Positions 8,338-18,111 of a stretch of 64,000 nt of DNA are shown here, piece by piece. A model generated the notes under the pieces. It did not search any database and was not told the origin of the DNA. It worked only from the letters and a program-made list of their open reading frames with translations. How positions within the stretch are numbered: the stretch's first letter is position 1; each line of letters begins with the position of its first letter. The DNA lies in the NCBI RefSeq assembly GCF_004362745.1, contig NZ_SNXY01000009.1, positions 62,001 through 126,000 of the forward strand. The letters are read 5' to 3'. The stretch is from Oharaeibacter diazotrophicus. Lineage in GTDB: Bacteria > Pseudomonadota > Alphaproteobacteria > Rhizobiales > Pleomorphomonadaceae. A program made the translations under genes and the position numbers.

Positions 8338-8580
8338 AGGGCGCAGGGTGATTGCGCGAAGCCGCCATTCATCCCTCCCCTCAAGGGGAGGGTCCGAGCG
8401 GAGCGAAGGGAAGGGGTCGCTCTTTTTCCCGTCCGCTTGCCCGTTTTGGATGGGAACGAGGCTTACATCAGCCAAAGCACGCGCTGCCCGATCCACGAAG
8501 ACGACCCCTTCCGGCCCTGCGGGCCACCTTCCCCCGAGGGGAAGGATGAATGGCAGCTTTGAACGATCGCACTGTGCGGG
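8338..8580. repeat. palindromic repeat block (BIME/REP-like)
   Basis: Two ~55-bp arms, 8341-8394 and 8523-8578, are inverted copies of each other, each centred on its own hairpin (CCTCCCCTCAAGGGGAGG on the left, CCTTCCCCCGAGGGGAAGG on the right, each next to ATGAATGG/CCATTCAT). A smaller inverted pair (AAGGGAAGGGGTCG near 8408 and CGACCCCTTCC near 8502) lies between them. It fills most of the 474-bp gap between nifQ and iscN and may also end the nifQ transcript. No coding potential is visible in it. A related style of element occurs at 63036-63190. Confidence 0.7.
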
Positions 8581-8721
8581 GACGGCCGGCGGGCGTTTCG
8601 TCTCGTCCGTGGCCGGCGGCGGACGAGGCCCGACAGGGGCCTGTCGCAAAGCGGACGAATGTCGCGACAGCGACGCCGCGGTCACCCTGTATTTCCTTTC
8701 TAAAACAACGAATTAATCGGT

Positions 8722-8737
8722 TGGCACGGCGACTGCT
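8722..8737 (+). promoter_or_regulatory. sigma-54 promoter for iscN-nifUSV operon
   Basis: TGGCACGGCGACTGCT gives a perfect -24 (TGGCAC) and exact GG-N10-GC spacing; the -12 box is CTGCT rather than TTGCT. It lies 40 bp upstream of the iscN start. Two imperfect NifA half-site pairs, TGT-N10-ACG (8642-8657 and 8660-8675), and an inverted repeat CGACAGG-GG-CCTGTCG (8631-8646) sit 50-90 bp upstream. Confidence 0.8.
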
Positions 8738-8776
8738 CCTGTCGTTCCGGTTCCCCTTCCAGCCCGGGAGATCCCG

Positions 8777-9097
8777 ATGATCCAGCTGACCGACAACGCC
8801 GTCTCCGCCGTCAGGACCGCTCTCGCCCGCTCGGCCGGCGCCGCGGCCGGCCTGCGCATCGTGGTGGAGGCCGGCGGCTGCGCCGGCTTCAAGTACATGA
8901 TGGGCCTCGAGGCGGCCGCCCGCGACGGCGATGCCGTCGTGGAGAAGGACGGCGTCACCGTGTTCATCGACGAGCGGACCAAGCCGCTGGTCGCCGGCAT
9001 GACGGTCGACTTCGTCACCGACCTCGAGAACTCGGGCTTCGTGTTCGACAACCCGAACGCGGCGTCGAAGTGCGCCTGCGGCAAGTCCTTCGGCTGA
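8777..9097 (+). CDS. iscN: A-type Fe-S carrier, nif-associated IscA
   Basis: A 106-aa HesB/IscA-family iron-sulfur carrier. The three conserved cysteines are present: one in [15 protein letters not shown] (~residue 35) and two in the C-terminal CACGKSFG. Such genes directly upstream of nifU (called iscN or nifIscA) serve Fe-S assembly for nitrogenase components. It is the first gene after the 8722 sigma-54 promoter and lies 13 bp before nifU. The start ATG follows the purine-rich GGGAGATCCCG. Confidence 0.93.
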   Translation: MIQLTDNAVSAVRTALARSAGAAAGLRIVVEAGGCAGFKYMMGLEAAARDGDAVVEKDGVTVFIDERTKPLVAGMTVDFVTDLENSGFVFDNPNAASKCACGKSFG

Positions 9098-9110
9098 GGG
9101 AGATCGGTCG

Positions 9111-10115
9111 ATGTGGGACTATTCCGACAAGGTCAAGGACTACTTCTTCAACCCGAAGAACGCCGGGGCGCTCGCCGACGCCAACGCCGTCGGCGAGGTC
9201 GGGGCGATCGCCTGCGGCGACGCGCTGAAGCTGATGCTGAAGGTGGAGCCGGACAGCGAGACCATCCTCGACGCCCGCTTCCAGACCTTCGGCTGCGGCT
9301 CGGCGATCGCCTCGTCCTCGGCGCTGACCGAGCTGGTGATCGGCAAGACGCTGACCCAGGCGCTCGAGATGACCAACCAGGACATCGCCGACTTCCTCGG
9401 CGGGCTGCCGCCGGAGAAGATGCACTGCTCGGTGATGGGCTACGAGGCGCTGCAGGCGGCGATCGCCGACTTCCGCGGCGAGGAGTGGCACGACGACCAC
9501 GAGGAGGGCGCCCTCCTCTGCAAGTGCTTCGGCGTCGACGAGGGCATGGTCGAGCGCGCGGTGCGCATGAACAAGCTCACCACGATCGAGCAGGTCACCG
9601 CCTACACCAAGGCCGGCGGCGGCTGCCTGACCTGCTTCGACGGACTCGAGGCCTGCCTCGCGAAGGTCAACGCGGCGATGGTGGCCGAGGGCGCGCTCGC
9701 CGCGCAAGAGGCCTATCGGCTCGGCGGCACCACCCAGGCGGTGGTGAAGCAGAAGGCCCGCGAGGCGCGAGGCTTCGTCAAGGCGCCGGCGGAGCCGAAG
9801 CCGGTGGCGGCGGCCTCGCCGATGATCTCGCTCGACGCCATCGCGCCGGTGCCGGCGGCGGCCCCGGCCGCGCCCGGCGGCGGGATGACCATGCTGCGGA
9901 AGATCCGGCTCGTCGAGGAGACGATCGCGGAGATGCGGCCCTACCTGCGCCAGGACGGCGGCGACTGCGAGCTCGTCGACGTCGACGGCAGCACGGTGAG
10001 CGTGAAGCTCTCCGGCGCCTGCGTCGGCTGCCAGATGGCCAGCGTCACCGTCTCCGGCATCCAGGACCGGCTCGCCGCCAAGCTCGGCCAGCCCTTCCGC
10101 GTCGTGCCGGTCTGA
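9111..10115 (+). CDS. nifU: Fe-S cluster scaffold NifU
   Basis: NifU (334 aa) receives sulfur from NifS and assembles [2Fe-2S] and [4Fe-4S] clusters for nitrogenase. Three modules are visible. Residues ~1-125 form an IscU-like domain with cysteines in [21 protein letters not shown] and MHCSVMG. Residues ~135-185 form a BFD-like [2Fe-2S] domain with CKC and GGCLTC. An Ala/Pro-rich linker follows, then residues ~260-334 form an Nfu domain with [10 protein letters not shown]. The domain order and length match typical nif-type NifU. It sits between iscN and nifS in the same unit. Confidence 0.97.
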   Translation: MWDYSDKVKDYFFNPKNAGALADANAVGEVGAIACGDALKLMLKVEPDSETILDARFQTFGCGSAIASSSALTELVIGKTLTQALEMTNQDIADFLGGLPPEKMHCSVMGYEALQAAIADFRGEEWHDDHEEGALLCKCFGVDEGMVERAVRMNKLTTIEQVTAYTKAGGGCLTCFDGLEACLAKVNAAMVAEGALAAQEAYRLGGTTQAVVKQKAREARGFVKAPAEPKPVAAASPMISLDAIAPVPAAAPAAPGGGMTMLRKIRLVEETIAEMRPYLRQDGGDCELVDVDGSTVSVKLSGACVGCQMASVTVSGIQDRLAAKLGQPFRVVPV

Positions 10116-10150
10116 GCGCCCGCCCCCTCGTCCGACGGAGACCTTGCCCG

Positions 10151-11353
10151 ATGACGCCCGTCTATCTCGACAACAACGCCACCACCCGCGTCGACCCGGC
10201 CGTCGTGGAGGCCATGCTGCCCTTCTTCACCGAGCAGTTCGGCAACGCCTCCTCGATCCACGCCTTCGGCGCGGCGGTCGGCGGGGCGATCCGCACGGCC
10301 CGGCGCGAGCTGCAGGCGCTTCTCGGCGCCGAGCACGACCACGAGATCGTCTTCACCGCCGGCGGCACGGAGAGCGACTCCACAGCGATCTTCTCCGCCC
10401 TCGAGGCGCTGCCGGACCGCGACGAGATCGTGACCTCGAAGGTCGAGCATCCCGCCATCCTCGCCGTCTGCGACCACCTCGAGAAGACCGGCCGCGCCAA
10501 GATCCACCGCATCGGCGTCGACCGCTCCGGCCGGCTCGACCTCGACGCCTACCGCGCGGCGCTGTCGCCGCGGGTGGCGCTGGTGACGCTGATGTGGGCC
10601 AACAACGAGACCGGCACGATCTTCCCGGTCGAGGGCCTCGCCGAACTCGCCAAGGAGGTCGGCGCACTGTTCCACACCGACGCGGTGCAGGCGGTCGGCA
10701 AGGTACCGATCGACCTGAAGTCCTCCGTGATCGACATGCTGTCGCTGTCCGGCCACAAGCTGCACGGGCCGAAGGGCATCGGCGCGCTCTACGTGCGCCG
10801 CGGCACCCGCTTCAAGCCGCTGATCCGCGGCGGCCATCAGGAGCGCGGCCGGCGCGCCGGCACCGAGAACGCCCCGGCGATCGTCGGCCTCGGCAAGGCG
10901 GCGGCGCTGGCGGCCGCCCACATGGCCGACGAGAACACCCGCGTGAAGGCACTGCGCGACCGGCTCGAGGCCGGCATCGTCCAGCGCATCCCGAACTGCT
11001 TCGTCAACGGCGACCGCCACGACCGGCTGCCGAACACCTGCAACGTCGCCTTCGAGTTCGTCGAGGGCGAGGCGATCCTGCTGCACCTCAACCGGGCCGG
11101 CATCGCGGCGTCGTCCGGTTCGGCCTGCACCTCCGGCTCGCTGGAGCCGAGCCACGTGCTCCGGGCGATGGACATCCCCTTCACCGCCGCCCACGGCTCG
11201 ATCCGCTTCTCCTTTTCGCGCGAGAACGGCGAGGCCGACGTCGACCGCGTGCTCGACGTGATGCCCGACATCCTCGACCGGCTCCGGGCGCTGTCGCCGT
11301 TCTGGAACGGCGCCGGCGAGAGCGCGGCGGCGTTCCGCCCGGTCTACGCCTGA
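10151..11353 (+). CDS. nifS: cysteine desulfurase NifS
   Basis: NifS (400 aa) is the PLP-dependent cysteine desulfurase supplying sulfur to NifU. The PLP lysine is in [11 protein letters not shown] (Lys203) and the active-site cysteine is in [17 protein letters not shown] (Cys326), followed by the class-I signature. The N-terminal [15 protein letters not shown] and the [10 protein letters not shown] block are also typical. The chosen start ATG at 10151 gives [12 protein letters not shown]; upstream codons in the same frame overlap nifU and are not NifS-like. It precedes nifV by 68 bp. Confidence 0.97.
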   Translation: MTPVYLDNNATTRVDPAVVEAMLPFFTEQFGNASSIHAFGAAVGGAIRTARRELQALLGAEHDHEIVFTAGGTESDSTAIFSALEALPDRDEIVTSKVEHPAILAVCDHLEKTGRAKIHRIGVDRSGRLDLDAYRAALSPRVALVTLMWANNETGTIFPVEGLAELAKEVGALFHTDAVQAVGKVPIDLKSSVIDMLSLSGHKLHGPKGIGALYVRRGTRFKPLIRGGHQERGRRAGTENAPAIVGLGKAAALAAAHMADENTRVKALRDRLEAGIVQRIPNCFVNGDRHDRLPNTCNVAFEFVEGEAILLHLNRAGIAASSGSACTSGSLEPSHVLRAMDIPFTAAHGSIRFSFSRENGEADVDRVLDVMPDILDRLRALSPFWNGAGESAAAFRPVYA

Positions 11354-11421
11354 ACCACCGCCCGGCCGCCCGCCGCCGCGGGTGGCCGGGGATCCACCGA
11401 CCAACGAGCGGAGGCGGCGCC

Positions 11422-12567
11422 ATGGCCGAGCGCGTATTCGTCAACGACACCACGCTGCGCGACGGCGAACAGGCGCCGGGCGTCGCCTTCTCGGTGGCCG
11501 AGAAGGTGCTGATCGCCCGCGCGCTCGCCGCGGCGGGGGTCGACGAGATCGAGGCCGGCACGCCCGCCATGGGCGGCAGCGAGATCGCGGCGCTGGCGGC
11601 GGTCGTCGCCGAGGACCTGCCGGTCCGGGTGATGGCGTGGTGCCGCCTCGCCGAGGCCGACGTCGACGCCGCGGCGAGCGCCGGCGTCGCCCACGTCAAC
11701 CTGTCGGTGCCGACGTCGCGGATCCAGATGGCGGTGAAGCTGCACGCCGGCCCCGAGGCGGTCGCCGAGCGGGTGCGCCGGGTCGTCGCCCACGCCCGCG
11801 CACGCGGCCTGACGGTCGCGCTCGGCGGCGAGGACGCCTCGCGCGCCGAGCCCGCCGACATCGGCCTGCTCGCCCGCGCGGCGGCGGCCGAGGGCGCCTG
11901 GCGCCTGCGCTTCGCCGACACGCTCGGCGTGCTCGACCCCTTCGCCACTTTCGACGCGATCCGCGCGGTGCGCTCGGAGACCGACCTCGCGATCGAGTTC
12001 CACGGCCACGACGACCTCGGCCTCGCCACCGCCAACACGCTGGCGGCGCTGCGTGCCGGGGCCACCCACGCCAGCGTCACCGTGCTCGGGCTCGGCGAGC
12101 GCGCCGGCAACGCGGCGCTCGAGGAGGTCGCGGTGGCGGCCGGCGCCGTACTCGGCCGGTCCTGCGGCGTCGACCCGACCGCGCTCGCCGGCCTCGCCGG
12201 GCTCGTCGCCGAGGCGTCCGGGCGGGCGGTGCCGTCGGACAAGGCGATCGTCGGCACCGAGGTGTTCACCCACGAATCCGGCATCCACGTCGCCGCCCTG
12301 CTCCGCGACGTCCACACCTACCAGGGCCTCGACCCCGCCCTCCTCGGCCGGCGCCACCGCGTCGTGCTCGGCAAGCACACCGGCCTCGCCGCGATCCGCG
12401 GCGTGCTCGCCGACCTCGGGCTGACGGTGAGCGACCGCGAGGCGCTGGAACTCCTGCGCGCCGTCAAGGCGCGGGCGGAGGCGACCAAGACGCCGGTGGC
12501 GGTGTCGGAGCTGCGCTCGCTCCTCGCCGCGGCGAGGCTGCCGGCCTTCCTCGAGGCGGCGGAATGA
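11422..12567 (+). CDS. nifV: homocitrate synthase NifV
   Basis: NifV (381 aa) condenses acetyl-CoA with 2-oxoglutarate to make R-homocitrate, the organic ligand of FeMo-cofactor. The DRE-TIM metallolyase signature is at the N-terminus ([17 protein letters not shown]). The HxH metal motif is in [16 protein letters not shown], and the second signature is in [18 protein letters not shown]. The C-terminal part includes [16 protein letters not shown] and [22 protein letters not shown] upstream of the ATG at 11422 supports the start. Its stop overlaps the cysE start (ATGA), indicating tight coupling. Confidence 0.96.
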   Translation: MAERVFVNDTTLRDGEQAPGVAFSVAEKVLIARALAAAGVDEIEAGTPAMGGSEIAALAAVVAEDLPVRVMAWCRLAEADVDAAASAGVAHVNLSVPTSRIQMAVKLHAGPEAVAERVRRVVAHARARGLTVALGGEDASRAEPADIGLLARAAAAEGAWRLRFADTLGVLDPFATFDAIRAVRSETDLAIEFHGHDDLGLATANTLAALRAGATHASVTVLGLGERAGNAALEEVAVAAGAVLGRSCGVDPTALAGLAGLVAEASGRAVPSDKAIVGTEVFTHESGIHVAALLRDVHTYQGLDPALLGRRHRVVLGKHTGLAAIRGVLADLGLTVSDREALELLRAVKARAEATKTPVAVSELRSLLAAARLPAFLEAAE

Positions 12568-13316
12568 GCGCGCGGCCGTCCGTCCGCGCCCTGATCGCCG
12601 GCGACGTCGCCTGCATCCGCTCGCGCGATCCCGCGGCGCGCTCGACCGCGGAGATCCTGATGGTCTACCCGGGCCTGCACGCCGTGATCGCGCACCGGCT
12701 GGCGGCGCCGTTGTGGCGGCGCGGCTTCCGGACGACGGCGCGGGTGCTGTCGTGGCTCGCCCGGGTCGCCACCGCCGTCGACATCCATCCCGGCGCCGCC
12801 ATCGGCGAGCGCTTCTTCATCGACCACGGCGCCGGCGTCGTGATAGGCGAGACCGCGGTGATCGGCGACGACGTCACGCTCTACCACGGCGTCACCCTCG
12901 GCGGCACGTCGTGGTCGAAGGGTCGGCGCCACCCGACGCTCGGCGACCGGGTGCTGGTCGGCGCCGGCGCCAAGATCCTCGGCCCGATCACCGTGGAGAG
13001 CGGCAGCCGCGTCGGCGCCAACGCCGTGGTGATCGAGGACGTGCCGGCCAACGCCACCGTCGTCGGCATCCCCGGCCGGATCGTCCGCACCGCCGCCGAG
13101 CGGCGGACGCTCGAGGGCGGCCGGATCGACCTGCAGCACCACGAGATGCCCGACCCGGTCGGCGACGCGCTCGCCTACCTGGTCGACCGGCTGAACTTCC
13201 TCGAGGTCCGTCTCGCCGAAACCCGGGCGGAGCTGCGCGCCGCCCGCGCCGGCACCGGAGCGCCCGCCGACCTTCCCGCCGACCGCCCGGCCGACGGCGT
13301 CCACGCGCCGCACTGA
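12564..13316 (+). CDS. cysE: serine O-acetyltransferase
   Basis: A 250-aa serine acetyltransferase of the left-handed beta-helix (hexapeptide) family. It makes O-acetylserine for cysteine synthesis and so feeds NifS with cysteine; nif-linked copies are also called nifP. Hexapeptide turns run through ~75-175, including [37 protein letters not shown] and [15 protein letters not shown], with the catalytic His in [14 protein letters not shown]-terminal helix and a Pro/Ala-rich tail follow. It overlaps nifV by four bases and precedes nifW, indicating it is expressed with homocitrate synthase from the same unit. Confidence 0.94.
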   Translation: MSARPSVRALIAGDVACIRSRDPAARSTAEILMVYPGLHAVIAHRLAAPLWRRGFRTTARVLSWLARVATAVDIHPGAAIGERFFIDHGAGVVIGETAVIGDDVTLYHGVTLGGTSWSKGRRHPTLGDRVLVGAGAKILGPITVESGSRVGANAVVIEDVPANATVVGIPGRIVRTAAERRTLEGGRIDLQHHEMPDPVGDALAYLVDRLNFLEVRLAETRAELRAARAGTGAPADLPADRPADGVHAPH

Positions 13317-13358
13317 CGCCGGGCGGGACCATCCCGCCGCCACCACCGGAGAGCCGCC

Positions 13359-13682
13359 ATGTCCGACGTGATCGCCATGCTGAAGGGCCTGTCCTCGGCC
13401 GAGGACTTCTTCGCCGCCCTCGACGTGCCCTACGACCCCGCCCGCCTCGGCGTCGCCCGTCTGCACATCCTGAAGCGGATGGGCGAGCACCTCGCCGGCG
13501 CCGATCTCGCCGACGGCGACGAGACCGCCGTGCGCGCCGCCTGCGCCGACGTGCTGCGCGCCGCCTACGACGAGTTCGCCGGCCGGCGGCCGATCGAGGC
13601 CCGCCTGTTCAAGGTGCTGAAGGACCGCGACCCGAAGCGGCCGAAGGGCGCCTTCGTCTCGTTCGACAGCCTGTTCGGCTGA
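13359..13682 (+). CDS. nifW: nitrogenase-protective protein NifW
   Basis: NifW (107 aa) interacts with the MoFe protein and is thought to protect it or assist its maturation under oxygen. The protein opens MSDVIAMLKGLSSAEDFFAALDV and continues YDPARLGVARLHILKRMG, the family signature, ending FVSFDSLFG. GGAGAG precedes the ATG. It is the last gene of the iscN unit; the fixABCX control region with a NifA site begins 24 bp after its stop. Confidence 0.93.
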   Translation: MSDVIAMLKGLSSAEDFFAALDVPYDPARLGVARLHILKRMGEHLAGADLADGDETAVRAACADVLRAAYDEFAGRRPIEARLFKVLKDRDPKRPKGAFVSFDSLFG

Positions 13683-13705
13683 GGCGCCGGCGGCCGCACA
13701 CGGCC

Positions 13706-13721
13706 TGTCGGATGTTCGACA
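13706..13721 (+). promoter_or_regulatory. NifA upstream activating sequence
   Basis: TGTCGGATGTTCGACA matches the NifA consensus TGT-N10-ACA exactly and is itself a near-palindrome. It lies 62 bp upstream of the fixA -24 element, a usual distance for NifA-dependent sigma-54 promoters. Confidence 0.88.
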
Positions 13722-13783
13722 TCGGCCTGTCCGCCCGGACCGGACCACCCTTGAAAAAGAAACGAAATCAGCCCCTTGCGCCG

Positions 13784-13799
13784 CGGCACGGCGTTTGCG
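13784..13799 (+). promoter_or_regulatory. sigma-54 promoter for fixABCX
   Basis: CGGCACGGCGTTTGCG has the invariant GG-N10-GC spacing and TTGC at -12, with one mismatch (C for T) at the first base of -24. It is 36 bp upstream of the fixA start and pairs with the perfect NifA site at 13706. Confidence 0.85.
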
Positions 13800-13834
13800 G
13801 AACCCGTCCGGGACAACATGAGGAGGCCGCCACC

Positions 13835-14686
13835 GTGCACATCGTGGTCTGCATCAAGCAGGTTCCGGACTCGGCCCAGATCCGGGTCCACCCGGTCACC
13901 AACACGATCATGCGGCAGGGCGTGCCGTCGATCGTGAACCCCTACGACCTGTTCTCGCTCGAGGAGGCGCTGCGCCTGCGCGACCGGCTCGGCGGCGCGG
14001 TGACCGTCGTCACCATGGGCCCGCCGAGCGCGGTCGAGAGCCTGCGCAAGTGCCTGACCTACGGCGCCGACCGGGCGGTGCTCCTCACCGACCGCTTCTT
14101 CGCCGGGTCGGACACGCTCGCCACCTCCTACGCGCTGTCGAAGGCGATCGAGAAGATCGGCGCCGCCTTCTGCGCGCCGGACATCGTGTTCGCCGGCAAG
14201 CAGACCATCGACGGCGACACCGCCCAGGTCGGCCCCGGCATCGCCCGCCGGCTCGGGCTGGTGCAGCTGACCTACATCCAGAAGGTGGTCGCCTGCGACA
14301 CCGCCGCCGGCACGCTCACGGTGGAGCGTCGCGCCGAGGGCGGCACCCAGACGCTGGCGACGCGACTGCCCTGCCTCGTCACCATGCTGGAGGGCGTCAA
14401 CGAGATCCGCCGCGGCACCATCCAGGATGCCCTGCGCGCGGCCCGAGCCGAGATCGTGACCTGGAGCGCCGCCGAGGCCGGGATCGAGGACGTTACCCGC
14501 TGCGGCCTGCGCGGCTCGCCGACCGTGGTCAAGCGCGTGTTCGCGCCGCCGCCGCGGGCGGAGAAGGCCGCCACCGTGGACGTCTCCGGCCGCCCGGCCG
14601 CCGACGCCGACGCGCTCCTCGACGCCGTCGTCGCCCGGCGCCCTGCGCTGGCGACCGACCTCGCCACCCTGATCGCCGGTTACTGA
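13835..14686 (+). CDS. fixA: electron-transfer flavoprotein beta subunit FixA
   Basis: FixA (283 aa) is the ETF-beta-like subunit of FixABCX. The complex oxidises NADH and bifurcates electrons to quinone and to ferredoxin/flavodoxin for nitrogenase. The start is the GTG at 13835, placed by AGGAGG eight bases upstream, giving an N-terminal [13 protein letters not shown] typical of ETF-beta; no in-frame ATG lies nearby. The [16 protein letters not shown] and [19 protein letters not shown] blocks (AMP/FAD-binding regions) are present. It leads the sigma-54-driven fixABCX operon. Confidence 0.96.
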   Translation: MHIVVCIKQVPDSAQIRVHPVTNTIMRQGVPSIVNPYDLFSLEEALRLRDRLGGAVTVVTMGPPSAVESLRKCLTYGADRAVLLTDRFFAGSDTLATSYALSKAIEKIGAAFCAPDIVFAGKQTIDGDTAQVGPGIARRLGLVQLTYIQKVVACDTAAGTLTVERRAEGGTQTLATRLPCLVTMLEGVNEIRRGTIQDALRAARAEIVTWSAAEAGIEDVTRCGLRGSPTVVKRVFAPPPRAEKAATVDVSGRPAADADALLDAVVARRPALATDLATLIAGY

Positions 14687-14699
14687 AGGAGGACGGACC

Positions 14700-15806
14700 A
14701 TGAGCGAGAAGCCCGCCGCCCCCGCACCCGCCGCCGGTCGCGCGGCGATGAAGAAGGAACTGCCGGAGCACTTCAAGGCCTACCGGCACGTCTGGGTCTT
14801 CGTCGAACTCGAACGCGGACACGTCCACCCGGTGTCGTGGGAGCTGATCGGCGAGGGCCGCAAGCTCGCCGACAAGCTCGGCGTCGAACTCGCCGGCGTG
14901 GTGATGGGCGCGCCCGGCGCCGGCACCCTCGAGGCCGCCGCCGAGGCCTTCGCCTACGGCGCCGACCTCGTCTACCTGGTCGAGCACGAGACGCTCGGCG
15001 ACTACCGCAACGAGCCTTACGCCAAGGCGCTCACCGACCTCGTCGGCACGCACAAGCCGGAGATCCTGCTGCTCGGCGCGACCACGCTCGGCCGCGACCT
15101 CGCCGGCGCGGTCGCGACGACGCTGGCGACGGGCCTGACCGCCGATTGCACCGAACTCGCCGTCGACGCCGACAAGTCGCTGGCGGCGACGCGGCCGACC
15201 TTCGGCGGCTCGCTGCTCTGCACGATCTACACGCTGAACTTCCGCCCGCAGATGGCGACCGTGCGCCCGCGGGTGATGGCGATGCCGGAGCGCCGGGAGG
15301 GCCGGACCGGTCGGGTGGTGCCGTTCACGCCCGACCTCGAGGAGAGCGCGATCCTCACCAAGCTGCTGTCCTTCATGCCCGATCGCACCTCGGCCAAGAA
15401 CAACCTCGCCCACGCCGACGTGGTGGTGGCCGGCGGGCTCGGCCTGCAGAGCGCGGAGAACCTCCAGCTGGTGCGCCGGCTGGCGGGCGCGATGGGGGCG
15501 GAGTTCGGCTGCTCGCGGCCACTGGTCCAGAAGGGCTGGATGCCGGCCGACCGCCAGATCGGCCAGACCGGCAAGACGATCCGGCCGAAGCTCTACATCG
15601 CCGCCGGCATCTCCGGCGCGATCCAGCACCGGGTCGGCGTCGACGGCGCCGACACCATCGTGGCGATCAACACCGACGCCAACGCGCCGATCATGGCTTT
15701 CGCCCACCTCGCCATCGTCACCGACGCGATCCGCCTGCTGCCGGCGCTCGCCGAGGCGGTGACGCGGCGCTTCTCGCCCCACTCCCGCGACCGTATCGCG
15801 GGCTGA
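14700..15806 (+). CDS. fixB: electron-transfer flavoprotein alpha subunit FixB
   Basis: FixB (368 aa) is the ETF-alpha-like partner of FixA and carries FAD in its C-terminal domain. AGGAGG immediately upstream fixes the ATG at 14700. The N-terminal ~30 residues are a Fix-type extension. ETF-alpha landmarks are [39 protein letters not shown] and the FAD-binding [16 protein letters not shown] ... [13 protein letters not shown]. It is complete, 13 bp after fixA and 17 bp before fixC. Confidence 0.96.
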   Translation: MSEKPAAPAPAAGRAAMKKELPEHFKAYRHVWVFVELERGHVHPVSWELIGEGRKLADKLGVELAGVVMGAPGAGTLEAAAEAFAYGADLVYLVEHETLGDYRNEPYAKALTDLVGTHKPEILLLGATTLGRDLAGAVATTLATGLTADCTELAVDADKSLAATRPTFGGSLLCTIYTLNFRPQMATVRPRVMAMPERREGRTGRVVPFTPDLEESAILTKLLSFMPDRTSAKNNLAHADVVVAGGLGLQSAENLQLVRRLAGAMGAEFGCSRPLVQKGWMPADRQIGQTGKTIRPKLYIAAGISGAIQHRVGVDGADTIVAINTDANAPIMAFAHLAIVTDAIRLLPALAEAVTRRFSPHSRDRIAG

Positions 15807-15823
15807 CCCATCCGAGGTTCGCC

Positions 15824-17131
15824 ATGGCCGACGAAAAATTCGACGTGATCGTCATCGGCGCCGGCATGTCCGGCAACGCGGCCGCCTACGTGGCCGCGGA
15901 GAAGGGGCTTAAGGTGCTGCAGCTCGAGCGCGGGGAGTATCCCGGCTCCAAGAACGTGCAGGGCGCCATCCTCTACGCCGACATGCTGGAGAAGATCGTC
16001 CCCGACTTCCGCGAGGACGCCCCGCTGGAGCGCCACCTCGTCGAGCAGCGCTTCTGGATGATGTCGGAGACGTCCCACACCGGGATGCACTACCGCTCCG
16101 ACACCTTCAACGAGGACAAGCCGAACCGCTACACCATCATCCGCTCGCAGTTCGACCGCTGGTTCTCCGGCAAGGTGCGCGAGAAGGGCGCAATCGTCCT
16201 GACCGAGACGACCGCGACCGAACTCGTCACCGGGCGCGACGGCGCGGTGATCGGCGTGCGCACCGACCGCTCGGGCGGCCCGATCTATGCCGACGTGGTG
16301 GTGCTCGCCGAGGGCGTCAACGGCCTGCTTGGCAGCCGCGCCGGCCTGCGCGAACGGCCGAAGGCCGCGCAGGTCGCCCTCGCGGTCAAGGAGATGCACT
16401 TCATGCCGCGCGAGACGATCGAGGCGCGCTTCAACCTCGACGGCGACGCCGGCGTGGTGATCGAGGCCGCCGGCACGATCTCCAAGGGCATGGCCGGCAT
16501 GGGCTTCGTCTACACCAACAAGGAGAGCCTCTCGGTCGGCATCGGCTGCCTCGTCTCCGACTTCGCCGAGACCGGCGAGACGCCCTACGGCCTGCTCGAC
16601 GCCTTCCGCCGCCACCCCTCGCTGCGGCCGCTGCTCGCCGACGCCGAGATCAAGGAATACGCCGCCCACCTGATCCCCGAGGGCGGCTACCGCGCCGTGC
16701 CGCAGCTGTTCGGCGACGGCTGGGTGGTGGTCGGCGACGCCGGCCAGTTCAACAACGCCATCCACCGCGAGGGCTCCAACCTCGCGATGACCACGGGCCG
16801 GCTCGCCGCCGAGGCGATCTTCCAGGTCAAGACCCGGCGCCAGCCTTTCACCGCGGAGAACCTCGCGCTCTACAAGCGGATGGTCGACGACAGCTTCGTG
16901 ATGAAGGACCTGAAGAAATACAAGGACATGCCGCGGCTCCTCCACACGCAGTCCTCGAACCTCTTCCTGACCTATCCACAGCTCGTCTCGAAGGCGATGG
17001 AGGACTTCGTGCGTGTCGACGGCACGCCCAAGCTCGAGAAGGAGAAGGCGACGGTGCGCAACTTCGTCCGCACCCGCTCGTGGACGGGCCTGTTCGGCGA
17101 CGCCGTCCGCCTCGCCCGCGCCTGGCGCTGA
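15824..17131 (+). CDS. fixC: FAD-dependent oxidoreductase FixC (ETF-QO-like)
   Basis: FixC (435 aa) resembles electron-transfer-flavoprotein:quinone oxidoreductase and passes the exergonic electron of the bifurcation to the quinone pool. The N-terminal Rossmann motif [23 protein letters not shown] binds FAD, and [25 protein letters not shown] is the second FAD contact with the quinone-binding region nearby. Upstream sequence in this frame overlaps fixB, so ATG 15824 ([10 protein letters not shown]) is the start. It precedes fixX by 40 bp. Confidence 0.96.
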   Translation: MADEKFDVIVIGAGMSGNAAAYVAAEKGLKVLQLERGEYPGSKNVQGAILYADMLEKIVPDFREDAPLERHLVEQRFWMMSETSHTGMHYRSDTFNEDKPNRYTIIRSQFDRWFSGKVREKGAIVLTETTATELVTGRDGAVIGVRTDRSGGPIYADVVVLAEGVNGLLGSRAGLRERPKAAQVALAVKEMHFMPRETIEARFNLDGDAGVVIEAAGTISKGMAGMGFVYTNKESLSVGIGCLVSDFAETGETPYGLLDAFRRHPSLRPLLADAEIKEYAAHLIPEGGYRAVPQLFGDGWVVVGDAGQFNNAIHREGSNLAMTTGRLAAEAIFQVKTRRQPFTAENLALYKRMVDDSFVMKDLKKYKDMPRLLHTQSSNLFLTYPQLVSKAMEDFVRVDGTPKLEKEKATVRNFVRTRSWTGLFGDAVRLARAWR

Positions 17132-17171
17132 GCCCGCCGCCCCCGCCACCCCGCTCCCGGAGGAGGAAGAG

Positions 17172-17471
17172 ATGACCGCTCCCGTCAAGGGCCCCCGCGT
17201 CGAGGAGAAGCTCTATCAGAACCGCTACCAGGTCGACGCCGGCAAGCCGCACATCACCGTCGCCCCGCACGACACGCCGTCGCCGAACCTCCTCGCCATG
17301 ACGCGGATCTGCCCGGCCGGCTGCTACGCGCAGAACGAGGCCGGGCAGGTCGAGATCGTCGCCGACGGCTGCATGGAGTGCGGCACGTGCCGCGTGCTGT
17401 GCGAGGAGACCGGAGAGATCACCTGGAACTACCCGCGCGGCGGCTACGGCGTGCTGTTCAAGTTCGGCTGA
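17172..17471 (+). CDS. fixX: ferredoxin-like protein FixX
   Basis: FixX (99 aa) is the ferredoxin-like subunit that works with FixC in electron transfer to quinone. Cysteines are in CPAGCYAQ and [11 protein letters not shown], followed by the conserved [21 protein letters not shown] end. GGAGGAGGAAG precedes the ATG at 17172. It closes the fixABCX operon and converges with the isochorismatase-family gene only 13 bp away, with no visible terminator between them. Confidence 0.95.
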   Translation: MTAPVKGPRVEEKLYQNRYQVDAGKPHITVAPHDTPSPNLLAMTRICPAGCYAQNEAGQVEIVADGCMECGTCRVLCEETGEITWNYPRGGYGVLFKFG

Positions 17472-17484
17472 GGTCGTGCGCCGG

Positions 17485-18039
17485 TCATGACCGCCAGCCG
17501 GCGGCGACCGCCTCGGTGGTCGCCATGGCGGCGCCGGCGCCCTCGAGCGCGGCCATCAGCGTCGCCTGGACCGCGGCGGCGGGAACGACGACGTCGCCGA
17601 AGGCGAGCTCGCGCGTCGCCGTGGCGTCGTGCACCACGGTGACGGCGAGGCCGAGGTCGAGCGCGGCGCGGGTGGCGGCGTCGACGCACATGTGGCTCAT
17701 GGCGCCGGTGACGATCAGGCCGTCGACGCCCGCTGCGGAGAGACGGTCCGCGAGGTCGGTGCCGAGGAAGGCGTTGACGGCCTCCTTGACGATCACCGGC
17801 TCGCCCGGCGCCGGCGCCACCGACGGATGGGTTTCGGCCCCCTCGGTGCCGCGCGCGAAGAACGGCGCGTCGGCGCCGGGCTCCTCGTGGCGCACGTGCA
17901 GGACCGGCACGCCGGCGGCGCGGGCGGCCGCGATCAACGTGGCGGCGTTGGCCGCGGCGGCCTCGATGCCGGCGAGCGGGTAGCGGCCGGCGGGGAAGTA
18001 GTCGTTCTGGAGATCGATGACGATCAGTGCGGCGCCCAT
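17485..18039 (-). CDS. isochorismatase-family cysteine hydrolase
   Basis: A 184-aa hydrolase of the isochorismatase/nicotinamidase superfamily. The catalytic Asp is in ALIVIDLQNDYF and the nucleophile is in GAMSHMCVDAATRAALDLG; the middle Lys lies in EPVIVKEAVNAFLGTDL. The substrate cannot be deduced from motifs alone: amidase or ureidohydrolase activity is as possible as isochorismatase. AGGAGG precedes the start. It is the third gene of a minus-strand unit after an amino-acid-type binding protein and a gamma-glutamyltransferase, so release of ammonia from an imported amide is a reasonable guess. Confidence 0.85.
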   Translation of the reverse strand: MGAALIVIDLQNDYFPAGRYPLAGIEAAAANAATLIAAARAAGVPVLHVRHEEPGADAPFFARGTEGAETHPSVAPAPGEPVIVKEAVNAFLGTDLADRLSAAGVDGLIVTGAMSHMCVDAATRAALDLGLAVTVVHDATATRELAFGDVVVPAAAVQATLMAALEGAGAAMATTEAVAAGWRS

Positions 18040-18111
18040 CTGGTGTCCTCCTGGTCGAAGCCGTCGCCGCGGCGCCTCGAGGCGCCCGGCGGTGATGTCG
18101 TCTCGGCGCGC

